Below, piece by piece: positions 28,815-37,129 of a stretch of 64,000 nt of DNA. Position 1 is the first letter of the stretch, and each line of letters opens with the position of its first letter. The position numbers and the translations under genes are program-made. Origin of the DNA: an uncultured cyanobacterium (GTDB lineage Bacteria; Cyanobacteriota; Cyanobacteriia; Cyanobacteriales; Nostocaceae). The stretch covers positions 1-64,000 of the forward strand of contig CAIVAU010000083.1 of the NCBI GenBank assembly GCA_903903925.1, read 5' to 3'. The notes beneath the pieces were generated by a model. That model was given only the letters and a program-made list of their open reading frames with translations. It made no database searches and was not told the DNA's origin.

Positions 28815-29951
28815 TTAAAAATCTACCCCTTGCTTAAGTTCTACACCATGATTGGCATAGTGTTTGTGGCAATAAACTTCGGAATGAATGCTAGCTAAGT
28901 CAAAGTATGTCGGCTGATTTTGACAGCGACCAGTGATAATGATTTCAGTATCGCGGGGTTTGCGGAGTAATGTTTGGACAATCGGTTCAATAGGCAGTAG
29001 TTCTAAATCAACGGTGGGATTGAGTTCGTCGAGGATAATAGTCTTGTACAGCCCAGAGGCGATCGCACATTTAGCGATTTCCCAACCACGTTCGGCTTCC
29101 ACGTAGTCTAATTCGTGTCGAGAGTTCCGCCAAACAATGGCATCTCGACCACAGCGTTGATGGTCTACAACCTCTGGATATGATTGCTGTAGGGCTGCGA
29201 TCGCCGCATCTTCTGTGTAGCCAGTACCACCTTTAAGCCACTGCATAATCAGCACGCGGGTAGATCCCGGATAATTAATGCCTCTACCGATAGCTTGCAA
29301 CGCCTTACCTAAGGCACTGGTAGATTTACCTTTACCAGCACCCGTATAAATTTCAATACCTTGAATTCCCTGTGTTAAAGCCGTCGGGTGGTAATGAGGT
29401 TTCATTTCCGAGTGCAAATCGGCAATATCTAGCAACTTTTGCGGAGTTGCGCGTCCGGTAGCAATGATTTCCAACTCTTGAGGTTTAGATTTTAGTGTTT
29501 GCACCACCTCCTCTACATCCAGTAAACCCAAATCTAGAACAGGGTTAATTTCATCTAAAACCACAACTGAATACAAACCTGAGGCGAGGGCACCTTTGGC
29601 AACATCCCAACCCCGTACCGCCTCTTGTCGGTCAAAAGGTGTAATTTCCTCTGGGCCAAAAAATTCTGCTCTGCCAGTACGTACTTGATCAATTAAATGG
29701 GGAAACCCACGCTGCAAAGCAGCGATTGCCCCATCCTCGTCATAGTCCCGTCCTGGTCCTTTTAAAAACCGCAGCAGCAAGACACGGTTAGAATTACTAG
29801 GTGTGTTGATTCCCAAGCCGATCGAGCGTAGGACAACTCCTAAAGCCGCTTGAGACTTGCCTTTACCTGCACCATCATAGACGTGAATTTGACCAGTAAG
29901 CCGTGAGGGGCGCACTTGCGCTGTACGAATACCGATGCCGTTCCTTGTCAT
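28815..29951 (-). CDS. CobO/BtuR-like cob(I)alamin adenosyltransferase, tandem double domain
   Basis: The 378-aa product consists of two consecutive CobO-type P-loop domains. The first has GAGKGKS (27-33) and VLDEINPVLDLGLL. The second has GAGKGKS (204-210) and ILDELNPTVDLELL. Both keep the TGR-containing loop (IIATGRA, IITGRC) near the end of each domain. A single CobO is about 190-200 aa, so this is an internal duplication or fusion. It likely transfers the adenosyl group to corrinoid, perhaps as an intramolecular dimer. It is divergent from fraC. Confidence 0.82.
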   Translation of the reverse strand: MTRNGIGIRTAQVRPSRLTGQIHVYDGAGKGKSQAALGVVLRSIGLGINTPSNSNRVLLLRFLKGPGRDYDEDGAIAALQRGFPHLIDQVRTGRAEFFGPEEITPFDRQEAVRGWDVAKGALASGLYSVVVLDEINPVLDLGLLDVEEVVQTLKSKPQELEIIATGRATPQKLLDIADLHSEMKPHYHPTALTQGIQGIEIYTGAGKGKSTSALGKALQAIGRGINYPGSTRVLIMQWLKGGTGYTEDAAIAALQQSYPEVVDHQRCGRDAIVWRNSRHELDYVEAERGWEIAKCAIASGLYKTIILDELNPTVDLELLPIEPIVQTLLRKPRDTEIIITGRCQNQPTYFDLASIHSEVYCHKHYANHGVELKQGVDF

Positions 29952-30015
29952 TTCTCAAAAAACTGTAATATGGCAGTCTTTCATATTATCCCTGTAGACG
30001 TGAAGTCACCCCCCC

Positions 30016-30058
30016 ATTTAGGAGTGTGGGGAGAGGGGGGAGTGTGGGGGGAGGGGGA
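30016..30058 (+). repeat. G-rich GGGGAG-type tract
   Basis: GTGTGGGGAGAGGGGGG units lie between the cobO-like gene and fraC. The remaining 29952-30194 is otherwise featureless. Confidence 0.6.
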
Positions 30059-30194
30059 AGTTGCATCTACAGTGAAAAAAAACAGAGGAATGCTAAAACA
30101 TATAGAGATGGTAGAAGAATGAGATAATCTCTAGCTATCACTCTCCAGAGTACCGCTATACTCTCTTAAGTCACACCTAATTGATTACCAGTTT

Positions 30195-30740
30195 ATGCCT
30201 GAATATTTTTTTATTCCCAGAATTTTTCCCCTCGGTGTAATTTTGCTTGATTTTTTATTTTTACTCGTCGCCATACCCATTGAAGCATTTATCCTGAATA
30301 GGAGGCTAAAGTTTGACAAAAGAACTAGCAGTTTTTATGCTATTTGTATTAATCTCTTTTCTAGTGTCATTGGGTGGATCATATTTTTCTTTATGGAGCC
30401 GATGCTACCAGTCAGATTTAAATCAGAATTGATTGATTATCTTTTCTTTAATCAAATCAGATATGCATACAATATACAAACCCTCATAATATTGACGGCT
30501 TTTATAATTTTCTTTGCGACATTCTTGGTCAAATACTTACTATTAAGAGTTATGCTAATATTGCTAAGTGAACCAGGCAAGAATGAACCAGAATCTCAAC
30601 CTATTATCAAGCGAAACTCCCGTCGTAATTACAAGAGTAAATTGCAAAATACAAATGTAATTACCTCCCTACTCATAGGAAATGCACTGAGCTATAGTCT
30701 CATTGTTATGATTTTATTTATCCGTGCAGCATATATATAG
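30195..30740 (+). CDS. fraC: Filament integrity protein FraC
   Basis: This 181-aa membrane protein has hydrophobic segments at about 11-34, 43-68, 93-120 and 155-180. Its length and position match Anabaena FraC (179 aa), the first gene of fraCDE. FraC is a septal protein needed for long filaments and cell-cell molecular exchange during diazotrophic growth. It starts at an ATG, with fraD beginning 38 bp downstream. The call rests mainly on operon context and the size match, supported by the following genes. Confidence 0.85.
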   Translation: MPEYFFIPRIFPLGVILLDFLFLLVAIPIEAFILNRRLKFDKRTSSFYAICINLFSSVIGWIIFFFMEPMLPVRFKSELIDYLFFNQIRYAYNIQTLIILTAFIIFFATFLVKYLLLRVMLILLSEPGKNEPESQPIIKRNSRRNYKSKLQNTNVITSLLIGNALSYSLIVMILFIRAAYI

Positions 30741-30778
30741 AGGGAGTTAGGAGTTAGTGTCATTTAGAGGAGAAAAAT

Positions 30779-31807
30779 ATGAACTTTTTTTTTAGAGATA
30801 TATTCAGTAGTTTCAATATTTTTGGAGCTGTTTACGATCGCATAAGAAGGATAGCCGTCCCACCTAAGGCTTATTCCTGGCAAACATTACTTTATTTAAG
30901 TCTTTTTTCTTGGTTAATGGCATCTCTTTCTACAGGTTATATAAAAGATATAATTGCAATTTGTGGCTGGTTATTTTTAATTGCTGGCACTGCTTGGTAC
31001 ACCACTGACAACCCTTTATACGTTCCTCATACCAATATGCCCCTCGGAGCAGTGATTACCGGGTTCTTAGTCAGTGTTTTTGCTTTTGGGCAGGACAAGG
31101 ATACGATTACACCAAGAACAATAGTTCTTTGGCCAATAATTGCAGCAATAATTACTGCCATTCCAGAGTTTTTTGAAGGAACTGGCACAGATGTAAAAAC
31201 TCAGGTTCCTCGGATAGAAGAACGTCAAAGACTCATAGTCTTAATTGCCTGTTGTATGGTAATTAGTTGCTGGTTACAATTTTATTTTGTTGTAGAACAT
31301 TGGGTAACTGAATATCCCAGCGTGCAGGTAGATAATTCTAAACGAAGTGCCTTGGTAGTAAGAGAAGGATCTACAATCAAAGTTCCGTCAAACGGCATCG
31401 TAATTTTAGATAAATTAGTGCCACAAGTAGAAGATCAAATAGCTAAAAAACCTTGGTCGGAAGTAGAACAATGGTTGCTAGATGCACGCAAAAAAGTAAA
31501 CGACCTAGGTAAGCAAATTATCGGAACAAACCTAGCGGAATATGAAGAGAGGTATCTTTGGCGCGTTGAACCACGTGTCTCTAATGTCAAGTTGGGATAC
31601 AAACTAGATTTATTAAGTATTTGGATCGGGCCTAGTGCCAATCCAGGTGGGTATTACCTCAAAAAATCTTGTCGCATTGATCCAGTCGCAGTATCTAGAA
31701 ACACTGCTGCTGCAGCAGTCAAAAAACTAGATGACACTTCTACTATTGCAGAAATTTACTGCAATCCCACCGTTAAATTTGTTCAGGGAGCACCGCCACC
31801 GCAGTAG
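30779..31807 (+). CDS. fraD: Septal junction protein FraD
   Basis: This 342-aa protein matches Anabaena FraD in length (343 aa) and layout. About five hydrophobic segments lie in residues 40-185, then a predicted coiled-coil region (VEQWLLDARKKVNDLGKQI, near 225-245). A C-terminal extracytoplasmic domain (about 250-342) carries two Cys and a PPPQ end. FraD is a component of septal junctions, placed at the junction plug in Anabaena work. A GGAGAAAA ribosome binding site directly precedes the ATG. It is co-directional with fraC and fraE. Confidence 0.87.
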   Translation: MNFFFRDIFSSFNIFGAVYDRIRRIAVPPKAYSWQTLLYLSLFSWLMASLSTGYIKDIIAICGWLFLIAGTAWYTTDNPLYVPHTNMPLGAVITGFLVSVFAFGQDKDTITPRTIVLWPIIAAIITAIPEFFEGTGTDVKTQVPRIEERQRLIVLIACCMVISCWLQFYFVVEHWVTEYPSVQVDNSKRSALVVREGSTIKVPSNGIVILDKLVPQVEDQIAKKPWSEVEQWLLDARKKVNDLGKQIIGTNLAEYEERYLWRVEPRVSNVKLGYKLDLLSIWIGPSANPGGYYLKKSCRIDPVAVSRNTAAAAVKKLDDTSTIAEIYCNPTVKFVQGAPPPQ

Positions 31808-32006
31808 TAGAGATGACGGCGATGTGAGAGAAAAGGGCGATGTGGGGGAATAATAACGTAAGAACTCAGGAGTCAGGAGTCAGAATGCATAAGGGTTCGG
31901 GATCTGTCTTCACTCTTCTTAGACTGTAACATTTCTTAACAATTTTGACTTCTGGATTCTGATTTCTATATTTCTACATAAGAAGTAACAACTAAACTGA
32001 ATTTTT

Positions 32007-32786
32007 ATGAATTTTGGCAGAATTTCCGTAATAGCAACAAACGTGCTTCGAGAAGCAATGCGCGATCGCATCCTGTACATGGTTGGCTTTTATGCTCTCA
32101 TCCTCGCTGCTGCTACCCGCCTAATTCTTGAAGTTGCTGCTACAACAGAGGGCAAAATATTTTTGGACTTTGGTCTGGCGATGATGAGTGCTATTGGCTT
32201 AATTGTTGCCGTTTTTGTAGGTACGGGACTGATTAACAAAGAAATTGAAAAACGCACTGTTATGATGTTGATTGCGAAGCCTGTTAGCCGTAGTGAAATT
32301 ATCGTCGGCAAATACTTAGGGCTGTTGACTGTGCTAGCCGTATTTATCGCTGCCATGACAGCAATTTATCTAGGATTTTTGCAATTTGGGAGCATTGCTC
32401 ATCCGACAGCGAGTATTTTGATCGCCGCAATTTTCTTATTCTTACAGATGTCCTTGATTAGCGCTGTAGCTATTACTTTGGGAGTGTTTACCAGTTCCTT
32501 ATTAGCAATAGGATTAACTTTTGCAGTCTATTTAATGGGGAACATGACTCAAGATATACTACAATTAGGTCGCCTAAGTCACAATCTTGGTATTGAACGC
32601 TTCACTCAAGTTTTATATCTCGTATTACCGGATTTATCGCGACTAGATTTGAAAAATATTGCTGTCTATGGAATACAAGCGCTGCCTGACTTAACTGCAT
32701 TAATTCTCAACGCTGGCTATGGCTTACTGTACAGTGTTATGCTCTTAGGAATCGCTATTTTCGTTTTCTCTCAACGGGAGTTTTAG
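32007..32786 (+). CDS. fraE: ABC-2 type permease FraE
   Basis: This 259-aa integral membrane protein has about six helices and the ABC-2 permease pattern (LREAMRDRILYM near the N-terminus; INKEIEKRTVMMLIAKPVSR after helix 2). It occupies the fraE position after fraD. FraE is required for filament integrity and heterocyst maturation in Anabaena. The ATPase partner is not encoded here. About 200 bp of repeat-containing DNA separates it from fraD. Confidence 0.85.
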   Translation: MNFGRISVIATNVLREAMRDRILYMVGFYALILAAATRLILEVAATTEGKIFLDFGLAMMSAIGLIVAVFVGTGLINKEIEKRTVMMLIAKPVSRSEIIVGKYLGLLTVLAVFIAAMTAIYLGFLQFGSIAHPTASILIAAIFLFLQMSLISAVAITLGVFTSSLLAIGLTFAVYLMGNMTQDILQLGRLSHNLGIERFTQVLYLVLPDLSRLDLKNIAVYGIQALPDLTALILNAGYGLLYSVMLLGIAIFVFSQREF

Positions 32787-32787
32787 A

Positions 32788-32865
32788 ATTATGAATTATG
32801 AATTATGAGTGGGGAGTTATGAGTTATGACTCCTCACTCTTAACTCCTAACTTCTCACTCTTTAA
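32788..32865 (+). repeat. Short repeats (GAATTAT, GAGTTAT, TAACTCC)
   Basis: Tandem GAATTAT/GAGTTAT units are followed by their complements (CTTAACTCCTAACTTC), giving a loose inverted repeat between convergent fraE and the pentapeptide gene. It could work as a terminator hairpin. Confidence 0.5.
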
Positions 32866-33518
32866 AAACAGAATATCTGAGGTTGATGAATTGTGCCGTC
32901 AGGCATGATCGTGCCCCATTGCTTTGTAAAAGTCATTTTTGTATCCCAAAGGTTCGCCTCACTCAAAGTTGCTTTTGTCAAGTTTGCCCATGTGAGATCT
33001 GCACCAGCTAAGTTAGCTTGATGTAAATTAGCTTCTAGTAGCGTTGATCCACAAAGCTTTGCTCCTGTGAGGTTTGCTCTTACTAATTTAGCTTCAACGA
33101 GGGATGCTTCAATTATTTTAGCTTCGCTCAGGTCTGCTTCGCTCAAATCTGCTTTACATAAAGAGGCAGCCCACAGGTTGCTTCCATTTAATTTTACTCG
33201 CCATAAGAAAGCACCACATAAATTTGCACCTCTTAAATCAGCTTCAATCAAATTAGCTTCACACAAAGAAGCATCATACAAATAAGCTTCGCACAAATTA
33301 GCCTGCATTAAATTTGCGCCACTTAGGTTTGCACTCCTGAGGACCGACCCACTTAGATTTGCACCATGCAAATCTGCTCCTATCAAGTTAATGCCACTCA
33401 AATCAACTGCTCTCAGGTCGATTCCACTCAAATCACATCCACTGAAATCCCGTCGTTGAAGACATTTATCTGTGATTTGGTTTAAAATTAAATCCTGTTG
33501 ACTAGTATGATTTCTCAT
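32862..33518 (-). CDS. Pentapeptide-repeat protein
   Basis: The 218-aa protein is made of about 30 A(D/N)LxX pentapeptides (ADLHGANLSGSVLRSANLSG and so on, residues 25-190). They form a right-handed quadrilateral beta-helix. A short N-terminal helix region and a C-terminal non-repeat tail (MTFTKQWGTIMPDGTIH) resemble other cyanobacterial members. No signal peptide is seen, so it is probably cytosolic. Function is unknown. Confidence 0.85.
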   Translation of the reverse strand: MRNHTSQQDLILNQITDKCLQRRDFSGCDLSGIDLRAVDLSGINLIGADLHGANLSGSVLRSANLSGANLMQANLCEAYLYDASLCEANLIEADLRGANLCGAFLWRVKLNGSNLWAASLCKADLSEADLSEAKIIEASLVEAKLVRANLTGAKLCGSTLLEANLHQANLAGADLTWANLTKATLSEANLWDTKMTFTKQWGTIMPDGTIHQPQIFCF

Positions 33519-33730
33519 GGTGTTTACCTCTAACTCCAGGGTGTAAAACGTCTTAAATACAAATCCTAATAATTACTGTATTTTGAGATCACACCCGATA
33601 AATAGATCAGCTCAATGAAAAATTCAATAAATTCAGAAAGAACCGTGAATATGCTTAAATTATGCCCTATAACTGGATTTTTATGTCAAAAAACCTTGAT
33701 AATAGTCTGGAAATGATGACACCAGTTTTA

Positions 33731-33756
33731 AGGGCGCAAGGCATTGCGCCCCTACG
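33731..33756. repeat. GTAGGGGCG-family palindrome upstream of purN
   Basis: AGGGCGCAA, GGCA loop, TTGCGCCC followed by CTACG. It is a fourth copy of the dispersed hairpin family, in the 312-bp gap before purN, which otherwise holds no gene. Confidence 0.55.
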
Positions 33757-33830
33757 TGGGTGGGTCAAACTTTCCTTTTTTTTAGACTTCCACCACTTCC
33801 AATACAGTTCGGATAAACAGTTCTGCTTTT

Positions 33831-34469
33831 ATGACGCTTCACCCTGATTCTACCTCTAGCTTGGTATCGAGCAGCATTCTTCATCACACCCTCCGTGCAG
33901 ACAATCCGTTAAAACTCGGAATTATGGCTTCTGGCAATGGCAGTAATTTTGAGGCGATCGCCCAAGCAATCAAAGACGGGCAGTTGGCGGCACAAATTCA
34001 AGTTTTAATTTACAATAATCCAGAGGCTTATGCTGCTGTTCGGGCAGAACGATGGGGTATTCCATCTGTGTTGTTGAATCACCGCGAGTACAAAAGTCGC
34101 GAAGGCTTTGAGGAGCAAATTGTCAAGACTTTGCAGCAGTATGATGTTGAATTGGTGATTATGGCAGGTTGGATGCGCCTGGTAACGCCTGTTTTGCTCG
34201 ATGCCTTTCCTCACAAAATTATCAATATTCATCCCAGTTTATTACCTAGTTTTAAGGGAGTCCGTGCTATAGAACAAGCCCTTGCTGCTGGAGTCAAAAT
34301 TACTGGTTGTACAGTGCATCTGTTGTGTTTGGAAATGGACAGTGGTCCCATTTTGGTCCAAGCGGCTGTGCCAGTATTACCTGACGATACACCAGAAACA
34401 CTCCACGCTAGGATTCAAGTGCAGGAACATCGGATTTTGCCTATAGCGATCGCTCTTGCTGCCCAGTAG
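33831..34469 (+). CDS. purN: Phosphoribosylglycinamide formyltransferase
   Basis: The 212-aa GAR transformylase of purine synthesis uses 10-formyl-THF. The catalytic set is visible: Asn132 and His134 in NIHPSLLPSFKG, and Asp170 in LEMDSGPIL. The substrate loop MASGNGSNFEAI (32-43) is also present. An extra ~25-residue N-terminal leader precedes the usual start KLGIMASG, as in several cyanobacterial PurN proteins. The first ATG is kept. Confidence 0.92.
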   Translation: MTLHPDSTSSLVSSSILHHTLRADNPLKLGIMASGNGSNFEAIAQAIKDGQLAAQIQVLIYNNPEAYAAVRAERWGIPSVLLNHREYKSREGFEEQIVKTLQQYDVELVIMAGWMRLVTPVLLDAFPHKIINIHPSLLPSFKGVRAIEQALAAGVKITGCTVHLLCLEMDSGPILVQAAVPVLPDDTPETLHARIQVQEHRILPIAIALAAQ

Positions 34470-34552
34470 GAGTGTGGGGAGTGTGGGGAGAGGAGTAACC
34501 ACTAACAACTAACTAATAACAATTGAATGTAAAGACAAACGGACGTCCCACC

Positions 34553-35152
34553 TTAATTTTTAATTGCTGAAGACTGTGCTATTTTCCACAAATAGCTAGA
34601 AATCAAATTGGTAACAATGTGAGCAACAATCGGTACTAACAAGTTACCAGTGAGGAGAGCGCTGTATCCTAGAATTAATCCGACAATAGTTGCCCAAATC
34701 ACGTAAGGCAATTGTTGGGAACCACTAAAGTGTAAGACCCCAAAGCAAAGACTGGAAAAGATGACAGCTAAGTGACCCAATCCAAAAGCTGGTAGCATGA
34801 CACCCCGAAATAACAATTCTTCACTTAATCCTGGTAGCAGCCCTAACCAAATTAAGTCTGGTAAAATCAAGGGCTTCAACACCATGTCTAGGTAATAATT
34901 AGCACTTCTACGGTAAGGAGGGAAAAGTTGATAGGCTAAGCCACTCATACCAGTGATGGTTAATCCTAAGCCAACTCCCATCAATAATTCTCTTTCTTGC
35001 CAGTGCCAAGACAGGAGAGAGAAGTTGCTAAATCTCAACCATACTTTAGAGATTGACCACAAAATAATTGCGGTGACGCCCATCGCCACCAGCACTTGGG
35101 TGCGTGTCAGGTAGGGAATTTCTGGCTCTTGCTTTTTCTGCTGTTGCGTCAC
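34553..35152 (-). CDS. CPBP family intramembrane glutamic endopeptidase
   Basis: This 199-aa protein has about five membrane helices and the CPBP (Abi/Rce1) motifs: Glu111-Glu112 with Arg116 (SEELLFRG), His141 (FGVLHF) and His178 (AHIVTN). It is likely an intramembrane protease of unknown substrate. It lies downstream of, and co-directional with, the DUF3326 gene (32 bp apart), so the two may be cotranscribed. Confidence 0.85.
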   Translation of the reverse strand: MTQQQKKQEPEIPYLTRTQVLVAMGVTAIILWSISKVWLRFSNFSLLSWHWQERELLMGVGLGLTITGMSGLAYQLFPPYRRSANYYLDMVLKPLILPDLIWLGLLPGLSEELLFRGVMLPAFGLGHLAVIFSSLCFGVLHFSGSQQLPYVIWATIVGLILGYSALLTGNLLVPIVAHIVTNLISSYLWKIAQSSAIKN

Positions 35153-35184
35153 GGTAATTGGGGGAGATGGGGGATGAGTAACAA

Positions 35185-36249
35185 CTAACTAATAACAAGT
35201 GAATGTAAGGACGATATTTTGGGGCTGAGGGCCGATGGGTTGATGCCTGCTTTGTGTGCTACTAATACACCTAGTGCTTCTAGATATGAGTTGACCTCTA
35301 TTGATTTTATCCCTAGAGGTTGGGGAGGAACTTGTATTTGAGTTTGATTTTCCTGTACGGTGATGATTTGGCATCGCCTGTGACTTAAACTCAGCAGGGC
35401 ACTACTGCCACACGCTGTTGCTGGTGATATTGTAGCATCAACTTGATTAGCCCAAATATCACTTGGTTTAGGCAAGTCATGCGGTGTCCCGACAATAAAT
35501 TGCGGTGCGCGACTCAAACCTACAAGTACGCTTGGTAAAAAAGTATAACCCAATTCTTCGGCTGCGGCACGGGGAGATATGTTCGGATCTGGAGGTAAGG
35601 CAGAGAGGGCGGGGGAATGGGCGCAAGGAATTTGAAAAGTTCGCACGACTAAATGGCTGATTACGGCTTCTGCACCAGCAATCGGATCGACGCCTTGACC
35701 ATAGCGGTAGTTTTGGTCGGCAACTGTATCCAGATCATCGGGAAAACGGGCAACAACTGCGATCGCTTCTGCTCCCGCCCTCTTAATCAGGACTTCTGAT
35801 CCTCGCAGCAAACTATCCGGGTTGCCAATTGTCCCCCAACTCGCTCCAGAATCAGATCTACGTAATTCCATTTCCATCGGAGCATCAGTAATTACGTAAT
35901 CTGTCAAGGGCAATCCTAGTGTTGCTCTAGCTGCATCTGCTGCTTGCAGGTGTCGCAGGCGCAACTCTGGTTCAATACCTTGGTCAAAAAGCAACCCCAC
36001 CCTATTTTGATGTACTGGACGCAATCCCCAGCATCCAGCGGCAAATTTGTCAAGTCCATAGCCTTCTACATAGAAAGCGTTGGGCAAATTCCAGTATAAA
36101 CTTGCACCATTGAGGACATTGGGGTGAGTGATGAGGCGATCGCAAACCTGTGCTACAGCTTTTGCAACAGGCAAAGCATCGCCTGCATAACCCCCAATTG
36201 CTGCCCCAATGCCAGTAGGAACAATTAAAATAGCGGTGTATGGAAGCAT
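35185..36249 (-). CDS. DUF3326 family protein
   Basis: The 354-aa protein opens PTGIGAAIGGYAGDALP and carries a VITDAPMEMELRRSDSGASWGTIGNPDSLLRG block. It has the features of the DUF3326 family, conserved in cyanobacteria and plants with no assigned reaction. A glycine-rich nucleotide-like start and several conserved acidic residues suggest an enzyme. It follows the ferredoxin and a small ORF on the same strand. Confidence 0.75.
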   Translation of the reverse strand: MLPYTAILIVPTGIGAAIGGYAGDALPVAKAVAQVCDRLITHPNVLNGASLYWNLPNAFYVEGYGLDKFAAGCWGLRPVHQNRVGLLFDQGIEPELRLRHLQAADAARATLGLPLTDYVITDAPMEMELRRSDSGASWGTIGNPDSLLRGSEVLIKRAGAEAIAVVARFPDDLDTVADQNYRYGQGVDPIAGAEAVISHLVVRTFQIPCAHSPALSALPPDPNISPRAAAEELGYTFLPSVLVGLSRAPQFIVGTPHDLPKPSDIWANQVDATISPATACGSSALLSLSHRRCQIITVQENQTQIQVPPQPLGIKSIEVNSYLEALGVLVAHKAGINPSALSPKISSLHSLVIS

Positions 36250-36280
36250 TTGTTAGTGGTTAGTTGTTGGTTGTTAGTTC

Positions 36281-36335
36281 TTCTCTCCCCCATCTCCCCA
36301 CACTCCCCCCTCTCTCCCCCCTACTCCCCACTCCC
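36281..36335 (-). repeat. CCCCAC/CTCCCC low-complexity tract
   Basis: CTCTCCCCCATCTCCCCACACTCCCC-like units lie between the DUF3326 gene and the 61-aa ORF. It is the complementary form of the G-rich tracts. Confidence 0.6.
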
Positions 36336-36506
36336 TACTTTAGTGACAACAGCTTCAACAGTGCATGTTTGCTGTTCAACGTCCACAGAGGTAATTGCCC
36401 AACGTAGCGGTTCTCCCTGTTTTTTCAACTCCGCCTCAATGACTTGCTGCAGTTCTGTGGGAGTGTCTTGCAAGTCAATTTCTGCCGTAATAAAATGTGT
36501 CGTCAT
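36321..36506 (-). CDS. Small conserved cyanobacterial protein, 61 aa
   Basis: It starts MTTHFITAEIDLQDTPTELQ. A compact alpha/beta pattern (EIDLQ, VIEAELKKQGEPLRWAITSVD, CTVEAVVTK) reads as a real protein. It begins 6 bp after the ferredoxin stop on the same strand, so it is almost certainly in that operon. Small partners of this kind next to ferredoxins are seen in other cyanobacteria, but no function is known to me. Confidence 0.65.
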   Translation of the reverse strand: MTTHFITAEIDLQDTPTELQQVIEAELKKQGEPLRWAITSVDVEQQTCTVEAVVTKVGSGE

Positions 36507-36512
36507 AATTTT

Positions 36513-36851
36513 TTAACTCCTAACTCTTGACTTCTCACTTTTCCCAAATTGCATTTCATATACTATATCTTCCTTTCCTGTTTCAATTTTCAAGTCAGAA
36601 CGAGGATAGGCAACACAAAGCAATACATAGCCTTGTTTTTGAAGTTCTGGACTAACGCCCATCCCACCACTTTGATTAACCTCGCCCTCAATAATTTGAC
36701 CAGCGCAGGTTGTACAAACACCTGCATTACAGGAACTCGGTAGACCCAGACTAGCTGCATCAGCCACTGATAAGATGGTTTGATCTTCGGGAACTTGCAA
36801 ACTTAGAGTCTTTCCTTGATGTTTAATTTCAACGGTGTAAGTTTTGGACAT
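36513..36851 (-). CDS. Plant-type [2Fe-2S] ferredoxin
   Basis: The 112-aa protein has the ferredoxin cluster ligands Cys41, Cys46 and Cys49 (SSCNAGVCTTCAGQ) and Cys79 (LLCVAYP). It differs from photosynthetic PetF in its basic N-terminus (MSKTYTVEIKHQGKTL), in a Gly-Gly-Met-Gly-Val insertion before the last Cys, and in a C-terminal extension (ETGKEDIVYEMQFGKS). It is therefore probably a specialised low-abundance ferredoxin rather than the main electron carrier. Confidence 0.9.
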   Translation of the reverse strand: MSKTYTVEIKHQGKTLSLQVPEDQTILSVADAASLGLPSSCNAGVCTTCAGQIIEGEVNQSGGMGVSPELQKQGYVLLCVAYPRSDLKIETGKEDIVYEMQFGKSEKSRVRS

Positions 36852-37129
36852 AATCTGTATTTCTAGCGATGCAACGAACAGACAAGATATTCTATCTTAT
36901 AAAGAGGTGGGGAACTAACTTAACACATCTATACATAAGAATTATCAGCACCTACAGTTGACTAACTAAGGCATCATACAGCAATAATTATAAGTCCTTG
37001 CCAGACACAAAACTTCATTTTATCCAAAACTTCTCGCCTGTCAAGACTTGTGAGGTTTCATTCCCCGCGAAATTAGAGAAGTGATGATTAACACACCAAA
37101 AAATTGTGGCAAAATATTTGGAGAAGAGC

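Noticed and set aside
36250-36516. 88-codon plus-strand frame
   Set aside because: Antisense to the 61-aa ferredoxin-linked gene and starts in a low-complexity tract.
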